A stretch of DNA of 33,641 nucleotides from Candidatus Portnoyibacteriota bacterium (lineage in GTDB: Bacteria > Patescibacteriota > Minisyncoccia > Portnoybacterales > GWB1-42-6). The DNA lies in assembly GCA_016208745.1 (NCBI GenBank), contig JACQXN010000024.1, forward strand, positions 1-33,641. The letters are read 5' to 3'. Shown here piece by piece: positions 1 to 7,372 of the stretch; within the stretch, counting starts at the first letter, position 1, and each line of letters starts with the position of its first letter. The notes beneath the pieces were generated by a model that was not told where the DNA came from, did not search any database, and was given only the letters and a program-made list of their open reading frames with translations. Position numbers and translations under genes: made by a program.

Positions 1-1
1 C

Positions 2-250
2 TCGGTGTTAAAAGGATTAAAATTAACCGTTCGGAGCTTAATCGGTTTTAGCCAGGCAATAGTGACAAGCGGAGGAGTGGATTTAAAAGAAATTAGTTCC
101 AAAGCCATGCAGTCAAAAATAATTAAAAATCTATTTTTTGCCGGAGAAATAATTGATTTAGATGGCCCAACGGGCGGCTATAATCTTCAAATTTGCTGGA
201 GCACCGGTTTTATCGCCGGAACGAATGCGGGCGGAAAGATGAATTATTAA
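2..250 (+). CDS. HI0933/BaiN-family NAD(P)/FAD-dependent oxidoreductase, 3' end only
   Basis: The reading frame is open from the first bases of the window, so the gene begins upstream and only about 82 C-terminal residues are visible. They match the end of HI0933-like flavoproteins: a segment with TSGGVDLKEI, then LFFAGEIIDLDGPTGGYNLQ, where the cofactor domain closes on FAD, and a final glycine-rich helix (STGFIAGTNAG). Family members are soluble flavoproteins whose substrate is usually unknown. The stop lies ten bases before the obgE start, so the two are probably co-transcribed. Family assignment is secure; the precise function is not. Confidence 0.85.
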   Translation, partial: SVLKGLKLTVRSLIGFSQAIVTSGGVDLKEISSKAMQSKIIKNLFFAGEIIDLDGPTGGYNLQICWSTGFIAGTNAGGKMNY

Positions 251-260
251 TATATTAAGT

Positions 261-1226
261 ATGTTTATTGATGATATAACAATTAAATTAAAAGCTGGCC
301 GAGGCGGCGACGGCAAGGTAGCGTTCAATAATGGAAAGATGGCTCTGGGCCCGACCGGCGCAAGCGGCGGCAACGGCGGGAGCATCTATCTTGAAGGAGT
401 GCTTGATTTTGGCGCGCTTATTCAGTTCCGCCATAAAAAAGAATTGGCGGCGGAAGACGGGAGAATAGGCAAAAACCAATTTAATGATGGGCGGGATGGC
501 GACGATTTGATTTTAAATGTGCCGATTGGCACTGTTGTACATAATCTTTCAGATGGAAAGGAATTTGAAATTATTTCTATCGGGCAGCGCCTGCTAGTCG
601 CCAAGGGCGGTCGAGGCGGAAAGGGCAATTTTAAATTTCGTTCCCCGATTAATACCAGTCCGATGGAATTTCAGGAAGGTTTGCCCGGGGAAAAATGCGA
701 AATAAGACTGGAACTTAAATTAATCGCAGACGTTGGTTTTATCGGATTGCCAAATGTCGGCAAATCGAGCCTGCTCAATAGATTGACTAACGCCAAAAGC
801 AAAGTTGCCAATTATTCTTTTACAACTCTTGATCCGAATCTTGGCGTTTATTACGAATTGATTTTAGCCGATATCCCGGGATTAATTGAAGGATCTTGGC
901 ATGGCAAGGGGCTTGGCATTAAATTTTTGCGCCATATTGAGCGCACAAAAACACTTTTTCATTTTATTTCCGCAGAATCGCCCGACCCGGCAAACGATTA
1001 TCAGATTATTAGAAATGAGCTAGGTTTATATAATAAAGAATTGTTAGACAAACCAGAGTATGTTTTTTTAAGCAAGGCAGACATGTTAGATAAAAACGAA
1101 ATCAATAAAAAGCTGGACAGATTAAAAACAATTAATAAAGAGGTGATTCCGATTTCCGTAATAGACGACGAAAGCATCGCGAGCGTGGAAAAAATATTAC
1201 GTAAAATTATTAAGTTAAAATATTAG
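261..1226 (+). CDS. obgE: Obg-family GTPase, ribosome assembly
   Basis: Essential GTPase acting in late large-subunit assembly and stress control. Residues 1-157 form the glycine-rich Obg fold (many GRGG and GGNGG segments). The G domain follows: G1 GLPNVGKS (about 162-169), switch I threonines in FTTLD (about 188-189), G3 DIPG (204-207), G4 SKAD (271-274, in place of NKxD) and G5 near ISV (298). At 321 residues it stops right after the G domain, so the variable C-terminal domain of some Obg proteins is absent. The start ATG has no Shine-Dalgarno. It directly follows the flavoprotein gene. The SKAD variant keeps the specificity Asp. Confidence 0.95.
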   Translation: MFIDDITIKLKAGRGGDGKVAFNNGKMALGPTGASGGNGGSIYLEGVLDFGALIQFRHKKELAAEDGRIGKNQFNDGRDGDDLILNVPIGTVVHNLSDGKEFEIISIGQRLLVAKGGRGGKGNFKFRSPINTSPMEFQEGLPGEKCEIRLELKLIADVGFIGLPNVGKSSLLNRLTNAKSKVANYSFTTLDPNLGVYYELILADIPGLIEGSWHGKGLGIKFLRHIERTKTLFHFISAESPDPANDYQIIRNELGLYNKELLDKPEYVFLSKADMLDKNEINKKLDRLKTINKEVIPISVIDDESIASVEKILRKIIKLKY

Positions 1227-1251
1227 TTTTGGGTTTTTTATGAAATAAGTT

Positions 1252-1310
1252 TTAATTCTCGTCTACCTGCAGAGCTAATCTTAGCTTTTCAGGCAGGCGT
1301 GCGAATAGGT
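1252..1310. repeat. palindromic intergenic element before the methyltransferase gene
   Basis: The stretch between obgE and the methyltransferase folds back on itself: CTACCTGC near 1263 against GCAGGCGTG near 1292, with AGCTAA/TTAGCT inside. It resembles the other short palindromes scattered through this window. It also supplies a GTG that would lengthen the next ORF by eight codons; that start is not preferred. Confidence 0.4.
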
Positions 1311-1322
1311 AAATTAGAAAAA

Positions 1323-1928
1323 ATGAAAAAAATATTTGAAAGAATCTATTTAGATAAAGTTTGGTATAAAGGATCAGGATCTGGCTCTTTGCCTTCAAAT
1401 ACTAAAAAATACCGGAGTTTTCTACGGGACTACATAAAAAAGAACAATATTGAAAAAGTTATTGACATTGGATGCGGGGATTGGGGATTTTCAAGATTAA
1501 TGGACTGGTCGGGCATGCAATATCTTGGAATTGATGTTGTTGGTTTTATTATTGATGAAAACAAAAAGCGCTGGGAATCAGACAATGTAAAATTTAGATG
1601 CGCTGATGTTAGAAAAATTAAATTGCCCAAGGCAGATCTCATTATTATCAAAGACGTACTTCAGCATTGGACCAGTAAGGAAATACTACGTTTCGTTAAA
1701 AAAATAAAAAGATTTCCGCACATTTTGATAACAAATAGTTTCAAGGGAGCTTCTCAGGCCATGATTAATCAAGACATAAAAAATGGGGAGGCTCGGCCGC
1801 TTGATTTAAGCGCTCCTCCGTTTAACCTAAAAATTAAAGAGCTTTTAAAATACCGATCGTGGCGGCCGGCGAGAAAAATCTGGGAGACGAAAAAGATTGT
1901 AAGATTAGACATTATTCGACAAGCTTAA
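1323..1928 (+). CDS. class I SAM-dependent methyltransferase, substrate unknown
   Basis: About 201 residues. A Rossmann-type methyltransferase core is visible: motif I VIDIGCGDWGFS (around residues 49-60), an acidic end of strand 2 (YLGIDVVG), a motif with CADVRKIKLP and a strand-4 LIIIKDVLQHW. The Asp-rich D-V-L-Q-H-W stretch is like that of glycan or small-molecule methyltransferases. A GTG 24 bases upstream is in frame but lies in the palindromic element, so the ATG is chosen. No neighbour points to a substrate. No signal peptide or membrane segment. Confidence 0.75.
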   Translation: MKKIFERIYLDKVWYKGSGSGSLPSNTKKYRSFLRDYIKKNNIEKVIDIGCGDWGFSRLMDWSGMQYLGIDVVGFIIDENKKRWESDNVKFRCADVRKIKLPKADLIIIKDVLQHWTSKEILRFVKKIKRFPHILITNSFKGASQAMINQDIKNGEARPLDLSAPPFNLKIKELLKYRSWRPARKIWETKKIVRLDIIRQA

Positions 1929-1938
1929 TTTTCTCAAT

Positions 1939-1967
1939 TTGACACAAATCGCAATTAGCATTATTAT
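1939..1967 (+). promoter_or_regulatory. sigma-70 type promoter for typA
   Basis: TTGACA and TATTAT separated by exactly 17 bases, in an AT-rich gap, about 55 bases upstream of the typA ATG. One of the best matches to the housekeeping consensus in the window. Confidence 0.65.
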
Positions 1968-2024
1968 TTAAGTAATTAGAGTCGCTCCAATTGCGGCAAA
2001 ATATAAGGGCGGCTTTTTATTTTT

Positions 2025-3830
2025 ATGGAGATTCGAAACATTGCTATTATTGCCCACGTTGATCACGGCAAAACGCGGCTGACTGATGCGCTTATGCAGC
2101 AGACAGGAGTAGCCGAGGAAGGCGTCAGCATGGATTCAAATCAGCTTGAGCAGGAGCGGGGAATTACGATTTATTCCAAAAATACCGCCGTGCTTTACAA
2201 AGGCACAAAAATAAATATCGTGGATACGCCGGGCCACGCTGATTTTGGTTCTGAAGTTGAGCGCGTTTTGCGCTCGGTTGATTCGGTTCTTTTGCTGGTT
2301 GACGCGCAGGAAGGCCCGATGCCCCAGACCAAATTTGTTTTGAAAAAATCTCTGGAGCTGGGACTGAAACCCATTGTCGTCATTAATAAAATTGACAAGC
2401 CGGCTGCCCGGCCCGAATGGACGCACGAAATGGTGCTTGAATTATTTATGGATCTTGGCGCTTCAAGCGAGCAGCTGGATTTTACAACTGTTTATGCGAT
2501 TGCCAAACAGGGAATTGCCAAAATGAATCTGGCGGATGAATCTAATAATTTAGTTCCTTTGTTGGACGTTATTTTAAAAGAAGTCCCTGTGGCGTCAAAT
2601 CAGGAAAAAATAAACAGGCCCTTAGCTGTTCAGCCGTTTAATCTTGCTTACGATAACTTTTTAGGGAGACTAGCTATTTGCCGGATTTATGAAGGCGAGA
2701 TTAAAACCGGCCAGAATGTTTTTATAAAAACTCCTGATAACCAAACTAAAAATGGCCGCGTAACAAAACTTTTTACTTTTCGTGGATTAAAACGCGAGGA
2801 AGTGGATCGGGCTTCTGCCGGCGACATTGTTATGATTGCCGGTTTGCCAGATATCTATATTGGTCAAACTATTTGTGTCAATGCCGACCAAAAAGCTTTG
2901 CCGGCGATTAATATTGATGAGCCGACAATTTCTTTAAATTTTTTGGTTAATAATTCGCCGTTTGCAGGCAAAGAAGGAAAATTCGTAACCAGCCGTCAGA
3001 TAAGGGAGAGGCTCCAAAGAGAGCTGGAAGTTAATGTCGGTTTGAAAATAGATTTTTCTTCGGGCGATTATTTTAAGGTTTATGGCCGCGGCGAGCTGCA
3101 TATTGCGATTCTTTTGGAAAATATGAGACGCGAAGGATACGAACTTCAAGTTTCTCAGCCGCGCGTTATCATAAAGGAAGTCCCTTCGACAAGCTCAGGA
3201 CAAGCTGGACAGAAGCTTGAGCCATTTGAGGAGGCGACGGTTGATGTTTCAGATAATTTGGCCGGCGCTGTTATTTCTAAGCTTTCCAGGCGGCGCGGCG
3301 TTATTTTAAAAATGGGGCCGGAACACGGACACACAAGAATTATTTTTGAAATTCCAACGCGAGGCCTGCTTGGTTATCGGGGCGAGTTTGTGATTGACAC
3401 GCGGGGGGAGGGAATTCTTTGCAGCCGCGTTATTGGTTTCAAGCCCTATGTCGGTGAAGTTGAAAGGCATAATTTGGGTTCTATGGCATCAATGGTGACC
3501 GGAAAAGCCTTGGGCTATTCGTTATATAATCTTCAGGAAAGAGGCGCGCTTTATATTGGTGCGAGCACCGAAGTTTATGAGGGCATGGTAATTGGTAATG
3601 TCTCCAAGGGAGATGATATTGATGTGAATCCGACTAAGGGTAAGCAATTAACCAATATGCGTTCAAAGAGTTCCGATGAGGCGATTATGCTGACGCCGCC
3701 GCTGGAGTTGACCTTGGAAAGAGGGCTTGAGATAATGCAGGATGACGAATATCTGGAAGTGACGCCAAAAAGCATCCGTCTGCGAAAGCAATTTTTAACC
3801 AAGCTTGACCGGACAAGAGCGAAGAGATAA
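2025..3830 (+). CDS. typA: ribosome-associated translational GTPase TypA/BipA
   Basis: Translation-factor GTPase of the EF-G/LepA class that binds the ribosome and helps assembly and stress adaptation. Domain order is complete: the G domain with AHVDHGKT (residues 10-17), RGITI, DTPGHADFG and NKIDKP; domain 2; an EF-G-like domain with GRGELHI; and the TypA C-terminal domain (RGLLGYRGEF, LQERGALYIGAST, the conserved N-x-R-x-K-S-S-D-E). Length 601 is normal for the family plus a small insertion: near residue 387 the usual KEV-x-x-x-x-EPFE junction holds an extra roughly ten residues (PSTSSGQAGQ) encoded by a palindromic repeat. It has its own promoter and no clear Shine-Dalgarno. Confidence 0.96.
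   Translation: MEIRNIAIIAHVDHGKTRLTDALMQQTGVAEEGVSMDSNQLEQERGITIYSKNTAVLYKGTKINIVDTPGHADFGSEVERVLRSVDSVLLLVDAQEGPMPQTKFVLKKSLELGLKPIVVINKIDKPAARPEWTHEMVLELFMDLGASSEQLDFTTVYAIAKQGIAKMNLADESNNLVPLLDVILKEVPVASNQEKINRPLAVQPFNLAYDNFLGRLAICRIYEGEIKTGQNVFIKTPDNQTKNGRVTKLFTFRGLKREEVDRASAGDIVMIAGLPDIYIGQTICVNADQKALPAINIDEPTISLNFLVNNSPFAGKEGKFVTSRQIRERLQRELEVNVGLKIDFSSGDYFKVYGRGELHIAILLENMRREGYELQVSQPRVIIKEVPSTSSGQAGQKLEPFEEATVDVSDNLAGAVISKLSRRRGVILKMGPEHGHTRIIFEIPTRGLLGYRGEFVIDTRGEGILCSRVIGFKPYVGEVERHNLGSMASMVTGKALGYSLYNLQERGALYIGASTEVYEGMVIGNVSKGDDIDVNPTKGKQLTNMRSKSSDEAIMLTPPLELTLERGLEIMQDDEYLEVTPKSIRLRKQFLTKLDRTRAKR
3182..3205. repeat. palindromic repeat copy inserted in frame in typA
   Basis: A CTTCGACAAGCTCAGGAC-type unit encoding STSSGQA. 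Related sequence (CCTGAGC ... TCGAAGG and the reverse) recurs at the end of the sugar-transferase gene near 32.6 kb. The peptide interrupts a conserved TypA junction without breaking the frame. Confidence 0.6.
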
Positions 3831-3868
3831 TCTATTCGGATCACGAAAACCAGTTAAAAAATCCCTTT

Positions 3869-3899
3869 TGTCATCCCGTTGAAAAACGGGATCCAGACG
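3869..3899. repeat. TGTCATCCCG-type palindromic repeat, short copy
   Basis: ATCCCGTT/AACGGGAT stem with a GAAA loop, preceded by TGTC and followed by CCAGACG. It shares TGTCATCCCG...GGGATCCAG with the longer copy between the cyclophilin and malic enzyme genes. It may also act as a bidirectional terminator for typA. Confidence 0.7.
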
Positions 3900-3981
3900 T
3901 CCCCTATGCGAAATTGACAGAATAATCCAAACAAGTTATTCTATTTCCAGTTCTTAAAAAATAAAAAGGAGGATTAACAGA

Positions 3982-4260
3982 ATGTCTGTTGAGTTAAGAA
4001 TCACAAAACACGCAATAACTGGCGTAAATATCGTTGAAGTTTTGGTTGATGGTAATGTGGCCGGCATCATTTATCCGAACGGACAAAAAGCCATAAAAAT
4101 TATAAGTGCTCATATTAAAGATACGGAGGTAGAAGACAAATTTTTTGGAACACTGATCGAAGATAAAGGTGAGAAGGAATGGCCGCCAATTCCAGCCGTC
4201 CGGATTAGCTTTGAGCCCAGCCCGTATACGATTATAGGGCGGAAGATTATAAAACTCTAA
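3982..4260 (+). CDS. hypothetical protein, 92 aa
   Basis: Not recognised. A small, probably all-beta soluble protein with alternating hydrophobic strands (VNIVEVLVDGNVAGIIYP, KAIKIISAHIK) and a C-terminal VRISFEPSPYTIIG segment. A strong Shine-Dalgarno (AAAGGAGG) precedes the ATG at good spacing. The next gene begins 39 bases downstream, again with a strong Shine-Dalgarno, and there is no terminator between them, so the pair is probably one transcript. No transmembrane segment or signal peptide. Confidence 0.75.
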   Translation: MSVELRITKHAITGVNIVEVLVDGNVAGIIYPNGQKAIKIISAHIKDTEVEDKFFGTLIEDKGEKEWPPIPAVRISFEPSPYTIIGRKIIKL

Positions 4261-4299
4261 AAAAGAGTCTTTATCAAAAACAAAAGGGGAGGAGGTCGT

Positions 4300-5217
4300 A
4301 TGACGATAGCATTGGATATAGCGACTATCATGTATGCTCTTGCTCAACTCGATGATGAGTTGGGAGCGGTTACCTGGAATTCTAGTAATCCACAGCAAGA
4401 AGAATTTTTCAAATGGCTTTCGCAATATCGCGATTGCCTAAAAGACATCAAGGGACTGGAGGCATTAGCTTCTCATTTTTATAAGAAGCTTAACGAATTT
4501 TTGTCAGAACGCAAATTCAACCCTTCGGTCAAGCCATTTGATCCAACCTTGGGCATAGGAGTCGTGTCTGTTTTGGATAAACTGGTTAAATGGTTAAACG
4601 GACCAGGCCTGATTGTTGAGATTCCCACTGTTCTTGGAAAAAAGCCGGGCTTTGAATTGCCGCCAAGCGGCGTGAAGATTTACAAAGTTGATGCCTATTC
4701 CGATATGCATCTTCTTGAGTTGCTGACGAAGTCAGAGGATACCTTATGGATTTTTGCGCATGATACAACCAGTTCGTCCGAAGATGGTTTTATAAGATCT
4801 GATCTCGATTTGGCAAGGTTGTCAATGGTTGTGATGGATTCTCCTCGTCGGAATTTGACGCGTCAATTTGCCGGCGCCAAAGTGCCAATGATTGACTTTG
4901 ATGTTGAGGCGGACTTGAGTTGGATAATTGGTGCGGATACGGTAGCTAAGAAGGAAGCTGGTATGGCAGATGAGTACTGGTTTATATCTCAAGCCAAGCA
5001 ACAGTTCAAGATGAGAATGGACGAGAAGGGTGCGCGTGTGAAGGTTGCCACTGCGCTTGTGGGCCTGAGGAGTTTTAGTAGGGACCCCAAACCATTCGTC
5101 GTTGACCGGCCGTTCTATGGCTGGTGGACGCAAAAGGGAATCCCGCTTCCAATGGCCGCTTTTTATGCTGATTGGGATGCGATGAAAAAGCCGGCAGGGA
5201 GCTTGGAAGATCTATAA
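4300..5217 (+). CDS. putative serpin-like protein (C-terminal half), function unknown
   Basis: 305 residues, no signal peptide, so probably cytoplasmic. The last third aligns by eye with the serpin C-terminus: a VPMIDFDVEADL strand, GMADEYWFISQAKQQFKMRM ahead of a hinge-like DEKGARVKVATALVG (about 241-255), a loop, then PKPFVVDRPFYGWW and PLPMAAFYADW, corresponding to the serpin F-x-A-x-R-P-F and FMGRV strands. The first 190 residues are shorter than, and hard to match to, a full serpin (usually 370-400). The hinge lacks the run of small residues needed for loop insertion (VKVA in place of AAAA), so protease inhibition is doubtful. Strong Shine-Dalgarno (GGGGAGGAGG). Followed by a terminator. 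The serpin relation is an inference. Confidence 0.55.
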   Translation: MTIALDIATIMYALAQLDDELGAVTWNSSNPQQEEFFKWLSQYRDCLKDIKGLEALASHFYKKLNEFLSERKFNPSVKPFDPTLGIGVVSVLDKLVKWLNGPGLIVEIPTVLGKKPGFELPPSGVKIYKVDAYSDMHLLELLTKSEDTLWIFAHDTTSSSEDGFIRSDLDLARLSMVVMDSPRRNLTRQFAGAKVPMIDFDVEADLSWIIGADTVAKKEAGMADEYWFISQAKQQFKMRMDEKGARVKVATALVGLRSFSRDPKPFVVDRPFYGWWTQKGIPLPMAAFYADWDAMKKPAGSLEDL

Positions 5218-5233
5218 TTATTGTACTTTTAAG

Positions 5234-5259
5234 CCGCGTGGCGAAGCTACGCGGTTTTT
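5234..5259 (+). terminator. intrinsic terminator after the serpin-like gene
   Basis: CCGCGT/ACGCGG stem with a nine-base loop followed by TTTTT. Confidence 0.8.
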
Positions 5260-5265
5260 ATATTT

Positions 5266-5413
5266 TACTTTGAATTACGAAACGCCGCCCTGCCTCTCCC
5301 CCTCAGTTGAGGGGGAGATTAAGAGGGGGTGGTGTTAAAGATAAAATCAGCACCCCTCCCTTCCCTCCCCTCATCTGAGGGGAGGAGGAAAATTAGTTTC
5401 GTAATTCAAAGTA
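5266..5413. mobile_element. MITE-like element with 18-bp perfect terminal inverted repeats
   Basis: 148 bp bounded by TACTTTGAATTACGAAAC and its exact reverse complement. Inside are two palindromes (CTCCCCCTCA/TGAGGGGGAG type, and CTCCCCTCATCTGAGGGGAG) joined by a GGTGTT...AGCACC segment. The interior has the same layout as the second insertion in lgt. No coding capacity, so if mobile it moves in trans. TTTT flanks both ends and could be a target duplication, but the region is too T-rich to decide. Confidence 0.7.
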
Positions 5414-5439
5414 TTTTAACCAGAATTTCAACTGTGCTA

Positions 5440-5469
5440 TTGACAAATTATTGCTTATTGTGTTATACT
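5440..5469 (+). promoter_or_regulatory. promoter of the RlpA-like gene
   Basis: TTGACA, 18 bases, TATACT, starting shortly after the MITE-like element and about 48 bases before the ATG. Confidence 0.65.
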
Positions 5470-5516
5470 TTTATATTCTTTAAAAACCAAATAAAACCTT
5501 AAGAAAGGAAATAAAA

Positions 5517-6149
5517 ATGAAAGGAAAGATATTCTGGTCGGTTATTTTTGTATTTTCGGTTCTTTTTCTTCTCTACGAGGAGAGAGGAAAGAGCGGGCCT
5601 GCGGTTTCTCCGCAGATAACTCAGGCTACCGACGAGGAGGATGCTCCAGTAGAAAAGCCACCGCCGAAAAAGAAATTTTTTCCGAGGCTTGAAGGGAAAG
5701 TTTTAAAAAGATTTATCTATCAAGTTCGCGAGGAGGACTGTATATATTCCATCGCTCGGAAATATAAAGTCCGGCCGGATCACATTGTGATATGGAATAA
5801 TTTAGAATCCGACATCATTCAACCCGGCCAGAAATTGGTTATTAAAAAAATCAAATGGCCAACACAGAGAGGCGTGGCCAGTTGGTATGGTCCGGGTTTC
5901 CATGGCAAAGCCATGGCCAACAACAAGATTTATAATCAAAATAAAATCTTGGTGGCGCACAGAGATTTGCCGCTTGGCACCTGGGTTGAGGTGAAAAACG
6001 CCCTTACTGGCAATTATATCTGGGCCCCTGTTTTGGACCGCGGGCCTTATGTGGAAGGCCGGATCGTTGATCTCTCAAAAGGCGCGGCTAAACTTCTTGG
6101 CGTGATTGAGCCGGGATTAGTTCCGGTTGAGATCAGGCCGCTATCATAA
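5517..6149 (+). CDS. membrane-anchored LysM + RlpA/3D-type (double-psi beta-barrel) wall protein
   Basis: 210 residues. An N-terminal membrane anchor (about 5-20, WSVIFVFSVLFLL) is followed by a charged, proline-rich linker. A LysM peptidoglycan-binding domain (about 65-110) shows QVREEDCIYSIARKYKV and IIQPGQKL. A double-psi beta-barrel domain (117-208) opens with GVASWYGPGFHGKAMANN and ends in VLDRGPYVEGRIVDLSKGAAKLLG, the RlpA signature including the DRGPY and D-L-S motifs. RlpA proteins cleave or bind stem-peptide-free glycan strands at septa; whether this one is catalytic is not shown. Start supported by AAGAAAGGAAA upstream. It has its own promoter and terminator. Confidence 0.88.
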   Translation: MKGKIFWSVIFVFSVLFLLYEERGKSGPAVSPQITQATDEEDAPVEKPPPKKKFFPRLEGKVLKRFIYQVREEDCIYSIARKYKVRPDHIVIWNNLESDIIQPGQKLVIKKIKWPTQRGVASWYGPGFHGKAMANNKIYNQNKILVAHRDLPLGTWVEVKNALTGNYIWAPVLDRGPYVEGRIVDLSKGAAKLLGVIEPGLVPVEIRPLS

Positions 6150-6163
6150 TTTAAAAAATAACC

Positions 6164-6195
6164 CCTCTGCTGCAATAATAGCGGCAGAGGTTTTT
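6164..6195 (+). terminator. terminator between the RlpA-like gene and uppS
   Basis: CCTCTGCTGC/GCGGCAGAGG stem (one G-T pair), loop AATAATA, then TTTTT. Confidence 0.8.
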
Positions 6196-6198
6196 AAT

Positions 6199-6227
6199 TT
6201 GCGGCAGTTATTTATATTTGCTATAAT
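6199..6227 (+). promoter_or_regulatory. promoter placing transcription start at the uppS ATG
   Basis: TTGCGG, 17 bases, TATAAT; only seven bases separate TATAAT from the ATG, so the transcript should be leaderless. It lies directly behind the previous terminator. Confidence 0.55.
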
Positions 6228-6234
6228 TATTTTC

Positions 6235-6948
6235 ATGGAAAAGCTCCCAAAACATATCGCGATAATTCCTGATGGCAATCGGCGTTGGGCAAAAAAGAAA
6301 GGATTTTTGCCTTGGGTTGGCCATCGCTTTGGCGTAAAATCGCTTGAGCAGATACTCAAAGCGGCTGACGATTTAAATATTTCCTGCCTAACTATTTGGG
6401 GTGGCTCTTATGATAATTTAACCAAACGGCCGGAAAAAGAAACTAAATTTTTAAAAGAGATTTATCGTCTTCATTTTAAGCGACTTTTAAAAAATAAGAA
6501 TATTTATAAAAAGAAAGTTAGGGTTGATGTTTTCGGCCGATGGCAAGAGGTCTTGTCTGAAAGAGTCAAAAAACCTATAATAGAAGCAATTGAGAAAACA
6601 AAATCTCACGACCAGCATTTTTTGAATTTTTTAATCGGATATAATGGGACAGACGAGATGATGGATAGTATAAAAAAAATTGCCAAAAGCGCGCGAAAAG
6701 AAGCTAATTTAGAAATAACGCCGGAATTAGTCAAGGCCAATTTATGGACAAAGAATTTGCCGCCGGTTGATTTGGTTATTCGCACCGGCGTTGAGGGCGA
6801 TCCCCACAACTCAAATGGTTTTATGATGTGGGATACATCTGATTCTCAATTTTATTTTACTGAAACCTTATGGCCTGATTTCTCTCAAGAAGAATTTCAA
6901 GAGGCGATTGAGAGTTATGCAAAAAGAGAGCGGAGGTTGGGAGCATAG
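6235..6948 (+). CDS. uppS: isoprenyl transferase (undecaprenyl diphosphate synthase family)
   Basis: 237 residues. Condenses isopentenyl diphosphate onto farnesyl diphosphate with cis geometry to make the C55 lipid carrier for peptidoglycan and surface glycans. Signature motifs: HIAIIPDGNRRWAKKKG at the N-terminus (catalytic Asp in PDGNRRWA), LTIWGGSYDNLTKRP, and C-terminal LPPVDLVIRTGVEGDPHNSNGFMMWDTSDSQFYFTETLWPDF (the R-x-x-G and E-x-x-W-P-D-F blocks; the common RTSGE is RTGVE here). A longer ORF opens upstream, but the added residues come from a terminator and promoter, so this ATG is chosen. No Shine-Dalgarno; probably leaderless. Confidence 0.93.
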   Translation: MEKLPKHIAIIPDGNRRWAKKKGFLPWVGHRFGVKSLEQILKAADDLNISCLTIWGGSYDNLTKRPEKETKFLKEIYRLHFKRLLKNKNIYKKKVRVDVFGRWQEVLSERVKKPIIEAIEKTKSHDQHFLNFLIGYNGTDEMMDSIKKIAKSARKEANLEITPELVKANLWTKNLPPVDLVIRTGVEGDPHNSNGFMMWDTSDSQFYFTETLWPDFSQEEFQEAIESYAKRERRLGA

Positions 6949-7010
6949 AAAATTTCTAATTTCTAATTGATCTAATTAACCTAATCAAGCCCAGGTCCTA
7001 ATTTGTAAAT

Positions 7011-7088
7011 TCCAAAATCCTCCCCAGCCCTCCTTTAAAAAGGAGGGGGGGTTCTCCCTTTATAAAGGGAGACTAGGAGGAATTTGGA
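7011..7088. repeat. CCTCC palindromic element, copy 2
   Basis: Ends TCCAAAATCCTCC and GGAGGAATTTGGA form 13-bp inverted repeats with one mismatch. Inside are two palindromes, CCTCCTTTAAAAAGGAGG and TCTCCCTTTATAAAGGGAGA. Same architecture as copies near 7.3, 29.4, 29.7 and 31.5 kb. Confidence 0.75.
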
Positions 7089-7136
7089 CATTAAATTAAA
7101 ATCGGGTCTTTATTAGAATAATTAATTTTAAAAATT

Positions 7137-7286
7137 ATGCCCGAAGAGACAGGTGAGCAAAAATGCGAATGCGGTATGCCTCTAAATAACGACACAAGAT
7201 GTAGCTGTAATCCTGCTTTGTGTATTCACTGCTGTTCTTGCGATTCTGATTGCCAATGCGGTTGTCAGAAAAAGAGCAAGGAATAA
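7137..7286 (+). CDS. Cys-rich metallothionein-like small protein, 49 aa
   Basis: Short ORF between two palindromic repeats. It has 11 cysteines in 49 residues arranged as KCECG, RCSC, LCIHCCSC and DCQCGC, with one His, almost no large hydrophobics and a Lys-rich tail. This composition and the dense C-x-C and C-x-x-C pairs are those of metallothioneins, which bind Zn, Cd or Cu in the cytoplasm. It is not an obvious match to SmtA/BmtA in spacing, so the family is left open. No Shine-Dalgarno is present; an AT-rich TAGAATAATTAATTTT stretch just upstream could be its promoter. Confidence 0.65.
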   Translation: MPEETGEQKCECGMPLNNDTRCSCNPALCIHCCSCDSDCQCGCQKKSKE

Positions 7287-7296
7287 GACGATCGTT

Positions 7297-7366
7297 GCCC
7301 CCTTTTTAAAGGGGGATTTGAATCTTCCTAAAATCCACCCTAACCCTTCTTTAAAAAGAAGGGGAT
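7297..7366. repeat. CCTCC palindromic element, copy 3, next to pcm
   Basis: CCCCCTTTTTAAAGGGGG and CCCTTCTTTAAAAAGAAGGGG palindromes flank an AATCC...GGATT-like middle. The last arm (AAGAAGGGGA) sits six to ten bases before the pcm ATG and is the only Shine-Dalgarno-like sequence there. Confidence 0.65.
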
Positions 7367-7372
7367 ACTTCT

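Noticed and set aside
5281-5400. CRISPR array
   Set aside because: The repeats are palindromes of one or two units with no regular spacers, and no cas gene is present.
6127-6234. Longer N-terminus for UppS
   Set aside because: It spans the previous gene's terminator and the uppS promoter; the family start HIAIIPDGNR fits the inner ATG.
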